Assembly: GCF_047496725.1 (NCBI RefSeq)
Contig: NC_132977.1
Coordinates: 1,521,001-1,585,000, forward strand
Reading direction: 5' to 3'
DNA: 64,000 nt
Origin: Anoplolepis gracilipes
Lineage: Eukaryota; Arthropoda; Insecta; Hymenoptera; Formicidae
Positions 12,561 to 25,200 of the stretch are shown here, piece by piece. The notes below the pieces were generated by a model. It did not search any database, had not been told where the DNA came from, and saw nothing but the letters and a program-made list of their open reading frames with translations. Every line of letters begins with the position of its first letter. Positions within the stretch are counted from its first letter, which is position 1. A program made the translations under genes and the position numbers.

Positions 12561-13103
12561 CATCGCGCAAAGTCGCACGCGGAAAGTCCTCGGGACTCGG
12601 GAGAGGATTAAATGTTCACACGTACGCACGAGTAGGAGATGCATGCTTATTTTCGTAGCGCGTAAGTTGTAAGCCGTAGTGGAGGTAGATTGCGTCCTCG
12701 TCTCTCGTAGTCGTCGATATCACGTCGCGGACTATCACGTGCGCGCTCGTGCGCAAAGTCGCGTCGCGCGTCGGCGGAGGAGTACTCGGGTGAGGATGAC
12801 CCCTGACCCGCGCGAGGCAGGTGAGGCGCGATTTTTCAGACCATCTTTCCCCTCCCCCCGTGATGTGTACACACGCGCCGAGATATCCGCAAGCACACCG
12901 AGCACGCGGAGGACGAGGGAAGGTGAGGCCGGAGGCAACGTTTGCCGATTGGTCGGCGCCGTCCTCTTCGCAGCCAGTGACGAGAATGGAGGCCATCTGG
13001 ACCCACTCCCACCGCGCCTAGTTTATTCTTACCTTACCTTTCCCCATTCCTTTCCTTTCCATAATCCTTACCATCTCGGTAAGCGCGATCCCCACCTCGC
13101 CCC

Positions 13104-13173
13104 GTCGTCGCCGTCGCCACCGCCACCGCCACCGCCACCGCCACCGTCACCGCCACCACCGCCGCCCCCGCCG
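13104..13173. repeat. (CCGCCA)n-type GC-rich repeat
   Basis: Imperfect CCGCCA/CCGTCG hexamers over about 70 bases, purine-poor on the plus strand and G-rich on the other. Confidence 0.93.
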
Positions 13174-13642
13174 TAGCGACCACCCTGGCCGCCGACATCG
13201 TGAGGATCTGTTCCGCGATCGGCGAGGATCGGCAAGAAGAATCGCGCGGTTAATACATCATTGGTGAACCGCGAATAATGGCCTGCCATCGAAAATTTTC
13301 TTCAGGGAAAAAAAGAAAAAAAGAAAAAAAAATTGGCGATAAATTTATCAACTATCTATGAGTGAAAGCTCAAGCTGTCTCAGACAGTCCGGATAAATAG
13401 TTGGCAAGACTATCGATCACCCAATAGAGGAACCTAAATGCCCGTCGCTAAGTTTGCTGCGCATCGTTCGTAATGACGCCACGAAGTGTTTCGAGGGCGA
13501 GAGGACCGTTTACGAACCGGTAAACGATCGGCGTTCATCGATCATCTCGCGCGCGGATTCATCTCGCGTGCGCACGCGGAAGTCTCGGTGTCTGCCCGTG
13601 CTTTGTTTAACGAACACCCGTAACGCAATTACTCCCGCAAGT

Positions 13643-13643
13643 T

Positions 13644-13681
<38 letters not shown>
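13643..13681 (-). repeat. (CT)n microsatellite with one interruption
   Basis: CT dinucleotides with a single TTT interruption; equivalent to (GA)n on the minus strand. Confidence 0.95.
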
Positions 13682-14104
13682 CATCGATATATGTCCCAAC
13701 CTCTCCATTCGCGGCAGCGAATGTTTCGTCGCCGTTCATCCACCTGCCACGAGTACCAGACGCTTCGACATTTTCGATATTAGCACGTTAGCGACCACGA
13801 CGCCTATCCACAACGCTATAGCGCGTTGCTACGAGCGGATACTGAAAATTTCCGTCGGACGTCATGTGTGGTCCGCGGCAGAAACAGATTGGCGTGATCA
13901 ATCTACGTGCGCGCCGATCCGAGTCTATCTTCCCTCTGCTCTTCCCTCTGCGCTTACCTCCCCTCATTTTATCCTACGCCTCCGCCATCGTTACACGTTC
14001 CCTTCCTGCTCGCCTTCCCACCTTGGACGCGTCGTTTCTTCTTCTTATAACTTCACCTTAATGCCTCCTCCCGGTGGATGGTATAGATCCCCTTCGCTCA
14101 TCGG

Positions 14105-14125
14105 TCTCTCTCTCTCTCTCTCTCT

Positions 14126-14158
<33 letters not shown>
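14105..14158 (-). repeat. (CT)n - C10 - (CT)n compound repeat
   Basis: Two CT arrays flank a run of about 10 C (14126-14135). Confidence 0.95.
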
Positions 14159-14168
<10 letters not shown>

Positions 14169-14500
14169 TCGTGCAGAGCAGACAATCTCAAATTACGCGC
14201 GTTCTCTTACGACGCGTTACGATGTCGTAATGCCTGCGAGTGTAGGGAGTAATATCTCTATTAATAATGTAATTGCCGGGCGCCCGCAGGATCGTGTGCA
14301 TGCCCGGTACACGATCATTAGGAAGGGTTCGCGCGCATTCGCTCAAGAATATACCCTCTTCTCGACACAGGCTTCACCTGGCGAACGTTTACCGCGGTCA
14401 CGTCGATCGTCGTCGCCGCAATCCTCTCGATGCACATGCACGTCGAGGTCACTCTTGTTCCGTGCGCGCGTGGTTCCGCACGACTATGAATATTTTATAG

Positions 14501-15240
14501 CTGTTTATTCAAATGTGTCTCTCTTCTTATTCCGAAACCTTTATTATTATTATACGATCTTTCTACGATCCATTTGCTCGAATCGGTCTTCAGGCGATTC
14601 CGACTATTTCGCAAACATTACGGAAAAATATATGCATGATAAATAAATTGTCATGCGAAAATTAAATGAATTTCGGTGGTAATAAATTTGGTGTGCACTC
14701 GCTCAAAAAAATGATATTGCAACTTTAACAAAAATTTTCTAGGTGTAAAAAATTAACTGAAACAGATAAATTATTAGCAAGTACTGCGATACTGCATATA
14801 TTTTGCACTTGATCAATTTAAATGACAGAGACAGAATTTATATTTGTACTATTAGTGTAATTTAGAAAATTTGTCTGTGATGCCTATCTTTAAGGCCTAT
14901 TGTCAAGGACAATTATATTTGTGATTAATATTTGACAATGGGATCTAAATTTTCTAGAAGTATTGCTGCTATAAATTCTATACTTGACAAACAATATTCT
15001 AACAGATACAAAAAGTAGCGATAAATTTTAATTGAGACATTTAGAAATCTATCTACATTAGCAAAATATTTTTTTCAGTGCTTTATTCTGTTTTTCGCTT
15101 GTCTTTGTTAAAACTATTTGGCAAATTCCCTCTGTACACATATTAATGTGAAATATTTATTATATATTTATTAAAGCAATATGTGCGAAAAATAAGAATG
15201 GTACAATTTGATAATATTGTTTGGGATAAAAAGAAAATTC
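14501..15240. other. AT-rich spacer, nothing recognised
   Basis: Low GC, with stop codons frequent in all frames. No repeats longer than a few units and no transposon ends were seen. Confidence 0.5.
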
Positions 15241-16150
15241 GACTTTTACTTTTCGTTCTCCTCGTTCCTTAATTGAAAGTCAGTTTTTATCGGGTCACGC
15301 ATAACGTCGGATAAATACATCGCTCTTCTTGCGCAGGTTCGCTCGAAACGATAATAATAATTGCATTTGCACGGTAATGGATGGGGCTGCGTGGCGGTGC
15401 GTTTTTCGACGGTGAGAAAAAGTGTCTCGACGGCGTTCGCAAGTATGTGAGCGCGACGAAGAATGCAAGAGACGTTTGTCGTAGAGAAGCGATCGTCGTC
15501 GGCGGTATTTATGTTCGCTCTTCGAGGATCTATGACTATATAGGAGTACAGGCTATTGAAAATAACAGTATAATTCACACGCGGGCGAGTAATAACGATA
15601 ACGAACGTGAAACGCGGTATTGCCATGGTGCTCGCTCTTTTTCACGAACAAAACGATCAAGACTATACTCGACGTAGCTTTCAATGCATTCTCGCGTTTC
15701 GCTTTAAACGAGATATAATTGTATTCGTTCACCGAACGAAGTTTATGGAGCTCTTTATTGACGGAACCATAGTTACCGTGTAATTTAATAAACGAAGGGG
15801 ACTATCGATAACTGAGATTGTTGTTAACAATAATGCATTCCAATATACATAGTCAGTTTTTCTTTAAATAGTTAAAGGGATAATATGATTTATTTAACTG
15901 CTGCTCGTAAAATAAATAACAATCTAAAATAGAGAGAGAGAGAGCAAACTTTAAGTGATACAAAAATTAGTACGATTAATGTCAATACAATTTAAAGAAT
16001 ATTGATAAAAATGTCAAAGACAAAACTGAATTTTAACTACAAAAAGTCTAGCATAATAATTTTTAAAGCTTTTAATAAGAAATTATAAATATATATATGT
16101 ATATATAAATTTTAATAAAAAGAAATTTTGATACATCTACGGAAAGAAAC
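15241..16150. other. Moderate-GC block then AT-rich spacer
   Basis: 15241-15830 is moderate GC with a 126-aa minus-strand frame (15246-15626) lacking any recognisable motif. 15831-16150 is AT-rich with a short GA run at 15931-15944. Confidence 0.4.
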
Positions 16151-16861
16151 GTAACGCATCGAGTCTGTAAAGAGCTCGACAATGTTGAGAAGAACGTTAG
16201 CGGAAGAGAGACGACAACAACGGTGGCCGTATGCGTGAACGCAAACCGCTCGCCTATTAGAAGGGTATTTCACGGCGCGTCACGTTTTATGCCGGCCACG
16301 TGACTCCTCGTGACACTGCCGGCCGAGCCGGTGCCAGGTCGAAGGTTACGTGCGATTCGCCTCGAACCGTCCGGTCCATCCGTCCGTCAGGTTTACCATC
16401 CCGATCGACTTCATTTCGCGAGCTCTCGCTACTAAACGACCGGTCGGCGGTGCCTTTTGAAACTTTCCCGTCGTGAGAGTGCAAATATACCAGACAGCAG
16501 AGTCCCGCCGCAGACTAATAAAATTCAGATCGCGTGATATCACCACGCAGCGTTTTAATGCATGCTTTTGCGAATCCCTACCGTTATATAAAACAAGCGA
16601 ATAAAATTTATTTTTTATTTTTATTGTTATGTGGGATTAAATAAAAAAAGTATACACGATTGATATATATGATTGATGAAATAATCACGCAATAGATCGA
16701 GGTAGTAGCGTGCACAGATCCATCGTAATAATGGGTAACATGTAACTGTAACTTTGATCTAAAAAAAGATCGCTGATCCTTTTGAGAGAAGCAGCGATTC
16801 GCCGACACTTGCGATTATTCCGACTTTCACGTAACGAGCGTGTCGAATCTCACGATATGAC

Positions 16862-16883
16862 GTTCGGCGTGTCGACGCCGAAC
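16862..16883. other. Perfect 9-bp stem with 4-base loop
   Basis: GTTCGGCGT, loop GTCG, then ACGCCGAAC. The arms are exactly complementary. No T-run follows, so it is not a bacterial-style terminator. It could be a dyad protein-binding site or chance. Confidence 0.8.
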
Positions 16884-17205
16884 CGTCCATCAAGTATTCG
16901 AGGTTCGATCATACATAGTGTACATAGTATACAAGGATAGGCGGCTTACACAAGCGGGTCGACGTGCCCGGTGAATGCTACAGTTTTATATCCCGTCGTG
17001 ATTTACGCGCCGGAGGCCAGTACAGACGTGATGCGCGAGGTCCAGAACGATATATTCTAATTTAGTTAAAGTTTGGTAAGCCGGGTATAGTAATGGATGA
17101 GAGGCGAAGAGAGAAGATCGGTGAACCGTGGCGCAGCAGGGGTGCGTGCCGGCCTTTTAACGACTCATTTGCGTCCCCCAGGAATTTTACGAGCCGCCTG
17201 ATCGA

Positions 17206-17227
17206 TTATTTTATTTTATTTTATTTT
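17206..17227. repeat. (ATTTT)n short tandem repeat
   Basis: About four ATTTT units just upstream of the CT array. Confidence 0.9.
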
Positions 17228-17237
17228 CGACTCCCCT

Positions 17238-17241
<4 letters not shown>

Positions 17242-17300
<59 letters not shown>
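17242..17300 (-). repeat. (CT)n microsatellite, ~29 units
   Basis: Perfect CT array of 59 bases, equivalent to (GA)n on the minus strand. Confidence 0.97.
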
Positions 17301-17303
<3 letters not shown>

Positions 17304-17940
17304 TCTCGTTCTCCATCTTTCGGTCTCTCTTCTCTCCAGAGATTTCTCACACAGGGATTGCAAGTATCTCGTTTTATCGAAGTATCGCGTTTCTCGCGAG
17401 CGATACCTCAAGATCTCGAGATCTACCGGCGCTTCGATCGGATTACGGGAAATGTTGTCGTCGCGGAAGCGGCCAGGAAATAAAAACAAACAAGATCACC
17501 GACGAAAGGAGGATCTTGTTGAAACCTCTATTAATTAGTAATTCATATTATAGGTATTACTATTATCTAGAACTCTACTATTATTCTAGAGAATTGTATG
17601 TGTGTAAGTCAAGAAATCTGTCTCGGTATAAAATAAATCTCATACGTATCTATCTCCGACGCTCAAGATTGTGTAGACCGACGCGTTATCTTTACGTCGT
17701 CGCCGCACCGACGAGTTTCTATCTTCCTTCATTCGCGCTCGCCTGACAACTTTACAATTCCGCATGGCGCGCGGGAGTGGTACAGGTTTATAGTACTTGC
17801 GTTTATAATACGTTTCAAGCTTTATGACCGACCGACTGCGTATCTCGCGAACAGCTCCTTCCGCGCCCGTCGTATGCTCCCTCGCTCACGTCAAACTTTA
17901 TTCCGCGCGAATCACCCATTTATGAAAATTGATGCGTACG

Positions 17941-18290
17941 TATTGATATATAATAAATAATTATATTACACTGCAAATATGTATAAAAGCGAAAAATCGT
18001 TTGCAACAAGATGTTTGTTTCTCTCTATTCTTCTTTCTCTATTTTATTTAAGCGATTTGATATCATATTGCCGATGAAAAAGTAACAATAGATAATGTAA
18101 AAAATTAATAGACACTTTTTTTAATTATTAAGAATTAGTACTTATAAGTTTATATATAATATTTATCTACTGTGCAATCGTGGAAATAAAAAAAACGAAA
18201 GATTCTACAACATGAAATTGAGAAGAGTATATTTTAATCATTTTACTATCAACGTTTAATTTAATTATTGGTGATATCGTATAGTGCTAT
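17941..18290. other. AT-rich spacer, nothing recognised
   Basis: Short AT-rich stretch between two CpG-rich islands; no structure noted. Confidence 0.5.
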
Positions 18291-18667
18291 CGACTTCACC
18301 GAAAATTAATACAACGATTACTCACACAAACAAACAATCCATCATCGGTCACGATTTGTACGGTCTAGGTTTAAGATTTTTGTTTCGAATGTCACGAGTC
18401 ACCTCGTACGAGTCCGAAGCCGCCGAAGATTACGTACGAATGGCAAACGCGGCTCGCAAGTTGGATACTTGCTCTGTACACTTGTCCAGAAACTCACGAG
18501 CATTATCCGCGAGCCATTGCATTGGCGTGGACGCCGTGCTCTCGTGCACGTTATTACAGAGTTGGCTCTATTCCTCGGTGCTCACCATAAATCACGAGGT
18601 ACGATACTCGGTGCTAACGGTGCTTCGAAAAATTGCGGCGACGTGCGCGCGACCATAGTTGTCTCAC

Positions 18668-18708
18668 AAAAAAAAAAAAAAAGAAAAAAAAAAAAAAGAA
18701 AAAAAAAA
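18668..18708. repeat. A-rich tract with G interruptions
   Basis: Runs of 14-15 A separated by single G residues. Confidence 0.95.
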
Positions 18709-19794
18709 TCATTATTTCGAACTCATCAACGATCGCTCGGTATAACTCGTGAGAACAGTGACTCTAATTGCGCAAATTATGTGCCTTTGTGCGACCGCCA
18801 TGGGGTTATTAATATTCCCGTAATTATGTATCGCGTTTATTCTCGAGTTACGAAGGACGCTTTCATTAACGAAAATACCGAGTGACCAGCAATTCTTGCG
18901 CTCCAATAGAAATATGCTTTCTTCTCCTGCCTTACCTCTCTCTCTCTCTTTCTCTCTTTTCCTCGTGTGCGCGCGCGCGAGAATAATCGCGAGTAATAAA
19001 GCGAGCATGACACGTCGATGTCAATTTTTCAAAGCGAACGACTATACGGGATGAAGGCAAAACCGCGAAAACGAGAGGGACGTTACGCCACTGTCGGGTG
19101 CGCGCCAGTTGTATGCAAATAAGACGGGATAAAAATTGATCAACGTCAGCCACCCGATGAATCTCCGGAGCCAATCAGCGTGTCTCATTAACCCCCGCCC
19201 TCGTCGAACAGTGCCTGTCAGTTTGGAGGCAAGGCGTCCCGCTGCTCCGGGCTCGAGCAAGCGGAGCGGCCGCGTAACGCTGTCCGCGCGCGGCGTGTCG
19301 CGAGCGTGAGAATCACTGCATCCCAATTGATCCTAGGGTCAATGAAGCTGTTGAATGATGACCACTGACAGGTGCATTCACAGGATTGCGCATAATACCG
19401 CGCAAGAGTTGCCTACAAGTTTTCAGCCGTGCCTGTCCGTCCATACACTCGCTTTCTCTCTTCTCCTTCTTCTCGTCTCTCTTCCAACGCGCTCTCCTCC
19501 GCGTCTGCTTCTCTTTCTTCCTCCCTTCCCGATCCAGCCAGCACCCTCTTCATCGGAAAGTCTGCCTCCACGACGAGGAGAAAACGAGCTGGCGCACATA
19601 CGCCCGTATTATCCGAGCATCCGCGCCGCGATCGCTAATTGTCCATAGAAATCGAAACTGCGTTCCTGCAAGTCACGCTTGCGGCTCGCCCGTCTTGTCC
19701 GTCCGCCGCACCGTCTGATATTCATCTTTGTTCATACCGGATCTCAACCCTTCCATCCGCGTCGCTGTCCGAACGACCATCGGGGAGGGAGGAA

Positions 19795-19808
19795 GGGGGG
19801 GGGGGGGG
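19795..19808. repeat. Poly-G run of 14
   Basis: Uninterrupted G run at the 3' end of a G-rich stretch beginning about 19783; likely quadruplex-prone and sequencing-error-prone. Confidence 0.95.
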
Positions 19809-20142
19809 CTTCCTTCGGTGATGCGTTCCGCTCGATCGACAAATCACACGTCTGTCTCTATCGCGTCGGCCGCTCGTAATTGATTTATCAGCTGAACGTT
19901 GACTCCGCGATGCCCCTTTATATCCCGGCCGTTAAAGGCGCTAACTTAACGAGCAGCATACCACCCCTCGCATCGGTACCAACGTATATATGTATACCCG
20001 GCGTGCAAACGTGCAAACGTGCGCGCTCTTAAAGCTTAAGTGGTACAAAGCTGTCCGCGATTGACGCTACGTTCGCACCCGCCGGGCGTTCGCGCACCGG
20101 TAAATGCAGCCGATTCATCATGAAATCATTCGCGTCGGGGGA

Positions 20143-20162
20143 ATTCATTTATATTAATGAAT
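20143..20162. promoter_or_regulatory. AT dyad in GC-rich block (homeodomain-type)
   Basis: ATTCATT and AATGAAT form 7-base inverted arms around TATATT, and an ACTTATTAATCAC segment follows. Clustered TAAT/ATTA words in an otherwise CpG-rich island are typical of homeodomain or POU binding sites. Binding itself is inference. Confidence 0.3.
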
Positions 20163-20290
20163 GACTTATTAATCACAGCCCGACGAGAGTCGGCTATGCG
20201 CGATGCCGGGTCGACCGTGGCCTTCTCCGCGGAATATCAATTATTGTTCTCTCGCCCTCTCTCGTTGCAGCCGCACGAATAGTTTGAGAG

Positions 20291-21110
20291 AACATCAGGA
20301 TTAGTCACGTGTGTGTTTAAATTCATATTTTCACATAATCAATTTCTATTAACATACAAAAATTCGCTATCTATAATATATCAATAATATAGTATTCAAA
20401 AACAATCTTTGGGAATTAATTTATATTTTATGGAGTTGCGTTTAATATACATATATTCCATGTGTGATTTATACTTTAGTCTGTACTCTTTCTTTTGTAA
20501 TCATTTTTTTATGTATATACATAATTCCACTATAAAAAAGGAGAGTATGTACATATGTAACTAAAAAATAAATTATTCTTAAGTCACTCATAAAACAACG
20601 ATAGAGACTGGAGTATTTATTGTATAATTTTTAAATTTTCGCACTTTTTCCACAAAAGCATTATCTTTAATTCAATTTATTCAATTATATTTATTTTACC
20701 AAGATAAAATTTGCATAATGTTTAAAAAATTTAATTTAATTTAATACGTTATTGATTGATTGACATTTGTGTGTTAAAATTTTTTATTAAATGGAGCAGA
20801 AACGATCATACATATGTTTATCCGGAGAATCAACAGGTGGTTGCGTGCACGGAGAGTCAAGAAATGGTTATGTTTATGTAGATTTAAATTTCCTAATGCC
20901 ATCAATTTTCCTCTTTCATGTGTTTACTCTCATCTATTTTATTCTGTATTGTCCCATATCTATTTTATACATTATATTTAAGACTGTTCTTTTTTCTCAT
21001 AAATTTGTGATTTAACAATAGTCGAGTTAAATTCTACATATAGATACAAGCTCTTCGAATCTGATATATGACTTTTATTAAAAAGAATTCTTATTGTGTA
21101 CACTATACAT
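20291..21110. other. AT-rich spacer, nothing recognised
   Basis: Low GC. The 74-aa frame at 20791-21015 gives a hydrophobic C-terminal half of the kind expected from AT-rich DNA, and is not convincing. Confidence 0.5.
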
Positions 21111-22540
21111 ATGTGCTGATGCCAATGTCGGAGCTTTTTTCCCTTTGAATCCCGTTGCAACAATATTCGTGACGTCGAGAAATGATACTGGGAAACGACG
21201 TCAGCATCAAAATGCAATAGAAATAACAAGTATTTTTTAAAGGAGAATTATATTATATATCAGATACGAGGTTCTTACGCAGAGTCGAACGTGACCCTGC
21301 CACGTACTTAGATGCAAATGCGTCTGTCTGTCTATCGACGACTTCGACACCGGTTCATCGAGGTTGATTAACTCTCGATACAGCGTGAGAAATCGACTCA
21401 AGACCAGATGCTCGCCGTAATGTGATACATGCATGCGCCAATCCAGCTTTCCTACTTCCGAGACATGCGAGCACGCATAAACTCGCGCGATAATTTATCA
21501 CAGACGCGCGGAAATATGTTGCGCGGACGGGCCATAAAACCGCCACATCCTGTATATAAATTTTGGCGCGTCAATAAACGTCGGTTAAATGTCGTTTGGT
21601 AATGGCAGTCACCGAACGCTCGATCGATCGAGCTTCAAGGACACAAACGATTTACGATACCGTAATATGCGTGCGCCGGCCAACCGGATGAGTTCAGACG
21701 CGTAAACGCTTTCTTCTTCTTCTTCTTCGAGATAAAAGGAAGATGTTGCTGCGGCTACGAGAAGCTACGAGAAGCTACGAGAAGCTACGAGAAGCTACGA
21801 GCAGCTACGAGCAGCTGTTGGCGCGAGCTGTTGATGACGAGAGAGCGAAGAAGAAGATATTTTATTTTCGATCGCGGCCGTCGCGGTGGTCGAATTGTAA
21901 TGGACCGCAATTATCCGTACGTCCATTCACGTTGCCTCGGTCTAAAGAGACCTCATTATGCGCGCTGCTCCCGGCAGCGGAGCGAGAAAAGGGTTGCCAT
22001 GAATTATCCTACTCGGCGCGTAAGGGGTTGACCGCTTTATACAACCAGGAGCTGATTAACGGTGCTCCGGGACACTAACGATCTCGCGTTACCGAGATAT
22101 AAATGATGATATTAACAATCTTATAAACCGCATCGTGGGAGTCGGTCGAAGGTGAAACGCCGTTACTGGCTGTAGTAATTAAGATCTTAATTAGGTATTC
22201 ATTCGCGTACGTGAGCGCGGCTCAATCTTCTATTCCCTTGGCCGCCCGGCCTGTCCATTCGCCTTAAACGCATCGACGTCGATGACATGCTAAAAGTTCC
22301 ATAAATCTGTGATCATCTCGACGCGATAAATTACGCCCGCACCTGTGCGCGTAAAATTGTTGATAATTTTTCACTTACCAACATGCTTGGAAAGCGTCTG
22401 TCATATTATTCTTTTATATTTTCTCCAACTATACATCATTTAATTCGTCACTTTTTGAATATTCAAAAATATTCGCGCACGTAAACGGATTAATAAAATT
22501 CGCGATAAATTAAAATGTAGGTTTCTTCTCTCCGTTTGGG
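21111..22540. other. CpG-rich island with 10-bp minisatellite
   Basis: GC-rich except its last 150 bases. It carries a (TTC)n run at 21709-21729 and six 10-bp units at 21754. A consensus minus-strand donor-like GTAAGTGA is present near 22375, without a supported exon upstream of it. The 111-aa plus-strand frame at 21743-22078 begins in the minisatellite and has no family features. Confidence 0.4.
21754..21813. repeat. 10-bp minisatellite, 6 units
   Basis: Four copies of GCTACGAGAA are followed by two of GCTACGAGCA, head to tail with no spacers. The last two share the same variant, which shows local homogenisation. A 10-bp period does not preserve frame within one unit, so coding selection is unlikely. 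Confidence 0.97.
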
Positions 22541-25200
22541 AATATGCGAGTCTCAATGATCCAATTGTTTGATTAAGAATGCAACGCGCAGGCAGAAATT
22601 CCGCCCAAGCATCGTAGTAATTATAAAATATTTAGATGAGCGGGAGGATAAAACGCATATATACGAGTACATAAGAGTCCACGAGATTCTGTTCATAATA
22701 GGACGAACAATAAAGTACGTGCGGGAATGCCGCTCTTGATCTTATCGGGCTAACTTTTATGCCTTCTTATGCCGACCACCGTGGTGGCCGCACGGAATGT
22801 CTCATGACACTCGACGTCTCGTAAACAAGCCAATTCGAGTCTGACAGTTGGCTTTATTCGTGCGAATAGAGACAGTTTAAAGCGAGAAGGAGGGTAACGT
22901 GATACTCTCCGTGGAACTGGTCAAAATCGAGATCAAACTTTGTCTCTCGAAAGTTTGAGTAGCGGGAGGTCCTGATCACGCGTATAACGAGGAAGCAGAA
23001 GGTCGTGTAGATGTATTTATTATTATGCGTGTCAAGAAAGCAATATACAAAAATAATGCGTCTCAATGTGCATCTATTATATATAAATACAATATTATCT
23101 AATAATTTCTTGATAATTTCGTTATATAAATATTTCTCGTATAATGGTAATATTATTAGTTGTAACATTTTTTTGAGATTTAAATGTTTGGAAAAATCTG
23201 CAACATAGTTATTTTCTCTCCTTCGCTAATAATAAAAAATCTTTTGCTCGTTTTGACGAGCCACGAGTGCCACCTGTATTTCCATACACAATACAGTTGG
23301 CGGATACGCCACGTACAATAGCGATAGCGAAAAATTCTGCGAAGAACATGAGAAAAGAGTGACATACGTGCTGTCGGAGGCGTGGCCGCATGTGAATTCG
23401 ATGTTTGAGTTCCCCGTATACGAGCACCCGGTCGTTATACCACCGTCCGTCTCATCGGCCGTGCTTGACTGACAGCTCCAAAGGATAAAACGTACATAAA
23501 CACAGATACGCGCGACTCGCGTAGTGTAGCGTAGCGTGCAATTCATCTCCTCCTCGCGAATAATCACTAGCGCGCCGATGAAATTCAATTTCCGTCACTT
23601 CCGTGGAAGACGCGTATTCTGAATCGCGTTCATTAGGCACGACGTTCCTAACCCCTTGTCCGTCGCGTGACGGGGCAGAAGATAAGGAAGGAGGTAGATA
23701 GGTAGGTAGGCAAGGGTGCGATGCTGCCCGATGTAATAAAAGGATACATTGACGCTCGCATTATCAGATCGCTGGGAAAAGGGCACGCATCGCTTCTCGG
23801 AACCCTCGCGCTACATCGCTTTAATGCTTCGGATAGATGGGAGAAGATAAAAGGGAATAATGTCACTCTAATTATCAAAGTTGAGAGGTACTCTTAATTT
23901 TATATATGGCGATATTAGCAATTTTTTTTAATTACCTATCCGTCTTGTCATTGCATATCGAACCATTACATAATCGTATATGTGATAATAGTAAAAATAA
24001 AAATCTAAGAATGCTGTTTATTTATAAATTGTGCAAAATTATTACAAGCAATTTTTCTGTTAACTTTTTGATTATAATTTTTTATTATCTAGTCCCATCT
24101 TACGCAATTCGTTCCGTCTCGTCGGCGCGAGGTCTCGCTTTTAATTGCACCATGATCCATTCCATAGACAGGTGTTTAGAACTATAATGGGCAATCAAGC
24201 CTATGAAATCGAACTCGCTGCGAAAAATACGCGATAATGCCCTGAAGAGGCTAGTCGAAAGAGAATATGACCCTACGAGCGGAACTCTTCGGAACGCAAG
24301 AACTCGTAATGGGATATAACTGTTTCGTCGTCGTGAAATCTGTTATTGTTTATTAAGAATTGCTTTTTGCGACGGTTACATGCGCGAGCACGTACCAGCC
24401 GCTAGTTAATGGAGAGAGAGAAAGAGAGAGAGAGAGAAAGAGAGCGAAAGAGAAGTTATACGGCTCGGGCGACTGAGACTTGCGCGCGTTCTCATCTTCA
24501 AGACTTTCATATCGTATCTATCCGTCACGTATATCTTTCCGTTTCATATTATATGCTATTATATTTTAGAAAAATATTTTAGAAAAAAATCAAATTTAAT
24601 TTTAAACGTTATTAAGATGGCAAAAATTTATAAGAATAATTTTTAACAAGGACTCTGGCAGTGATTTATCTCGATTGATTTATTTGTGATATTCTCAAGT
24701 TTTCAATTGACATGAATAAAATACTAAGTCTATGATTCGACTATGATATTTATAATCGGATGATAAAAATCGATTCGTTTCCAAAATGAATTCTTTCGCA
24801 ATTTTAGCGAGGCTAGATTAGGTCGTGTATCACACAAACGAATTGATCTTAACCGCGCGTGGGCGTGCGATCTTTTGAGCGAAGCCGCGCCAAAGATTAT
24901 CTCCATTATCTTGCTCTATCGCGCACGATCCTAAGATCTCACCCTAGAGGTGAGATACGATCGCGAATGCGAACGATCGGGCATCTTTGCTCGCACGCGG
25001 CACGGAGGAGAGCAGAACCAACCATTCCATTAGGATCTTACGAGTGTATAGTTCTCGTGCTATAGTCGTCACTGTGCCCCGCCGCTCTTCACGAACAGTA
25101 CTGTTCTCGACACTACGATCTTCGTAGAACGATCGAGCGTTTCTCGCCGCGATCATCTAGTCGAACTTTGCCCCGAGATTGCACATAATCCTTTTCTGAT
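22541..25200. other. Patchwork of short GC and AT blocks
   Basis: GC-rich patches at about 22.55-23.0, 23.22-23.88, 24.1-24.5 and 24.8-25.2 kb alternate with AT-rich patches. A 120-aa minus-strand frame (23226-23588) is not low complexity but is unrecognised and within chance length. A degenerate GA tract lies at about 24412-24445. No gene is called. Confidence 0.4.

Larger units (their letters stand above)
12561..14500. other. Large CpG-rich island, no gene recognised
   Basis: One of the longest GC-rich blocks. The 165-aa plus-strand frame at 12679-13176 ends in poly-Pro/Ser read from a CCACCG repeat and its N-terminal half is Arg-rich without motifs. The frames around 13866-14646 contain Ser-Leu arrays from CT repeats. 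I see no splice-bounded exon that I would defend. Confidence 0.45.
16151..17940. other. CpG-rich island, no gene recognised
   Basis: GC-rich with a perfect hairpin at 16862 and a long CT array at 17242. The 217-aa plus-strand frame at 17093-17746 is the longest in the window. It is kept open by the CT array (Ser-Leu) and by AT-rich Tyr/Ile/Leu sequence, and has no family features. Confidence 0.45.
18291..20290. other. CpG-rich island, no gene recognised
   Basis: Contains an A-rich tract, a G14 run and, at about 20100-20220, AT-rich homeodomain-type words embedded in GC-rich sequence. The 124-aa frame at 18284-18658 is not low complexity but has no recognisable domain. The three staggered frames over 19355-19718 are pyrimidine-driven (Ser/Leu/Pro). 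A good acceptor-like TCTCTCGTTGCAG at about 20260-20272 is followed by stops within about 12 codons in every frame. Confidence 0.4.

Noticed and set aside
12679..13176. 165-aa plus-strand open frame
   Set aside because: Its C-terminal part is poly-Pro/Ser from a CCACCG repeat, and the rest is Arg-rich without any motif.
17093..17746. 217-aa frame, the longest in the window
   Set aside because: Ser-Leu array from the CT microsatellite plus AT-derived Tyr/Ile/Leu sequence; no domain.
20260..20320. Strong acceptor-like TCTCTCGTTGCAG
   Set aside because: Stops occur within about 12 codons in every frame, and no good donor follows.
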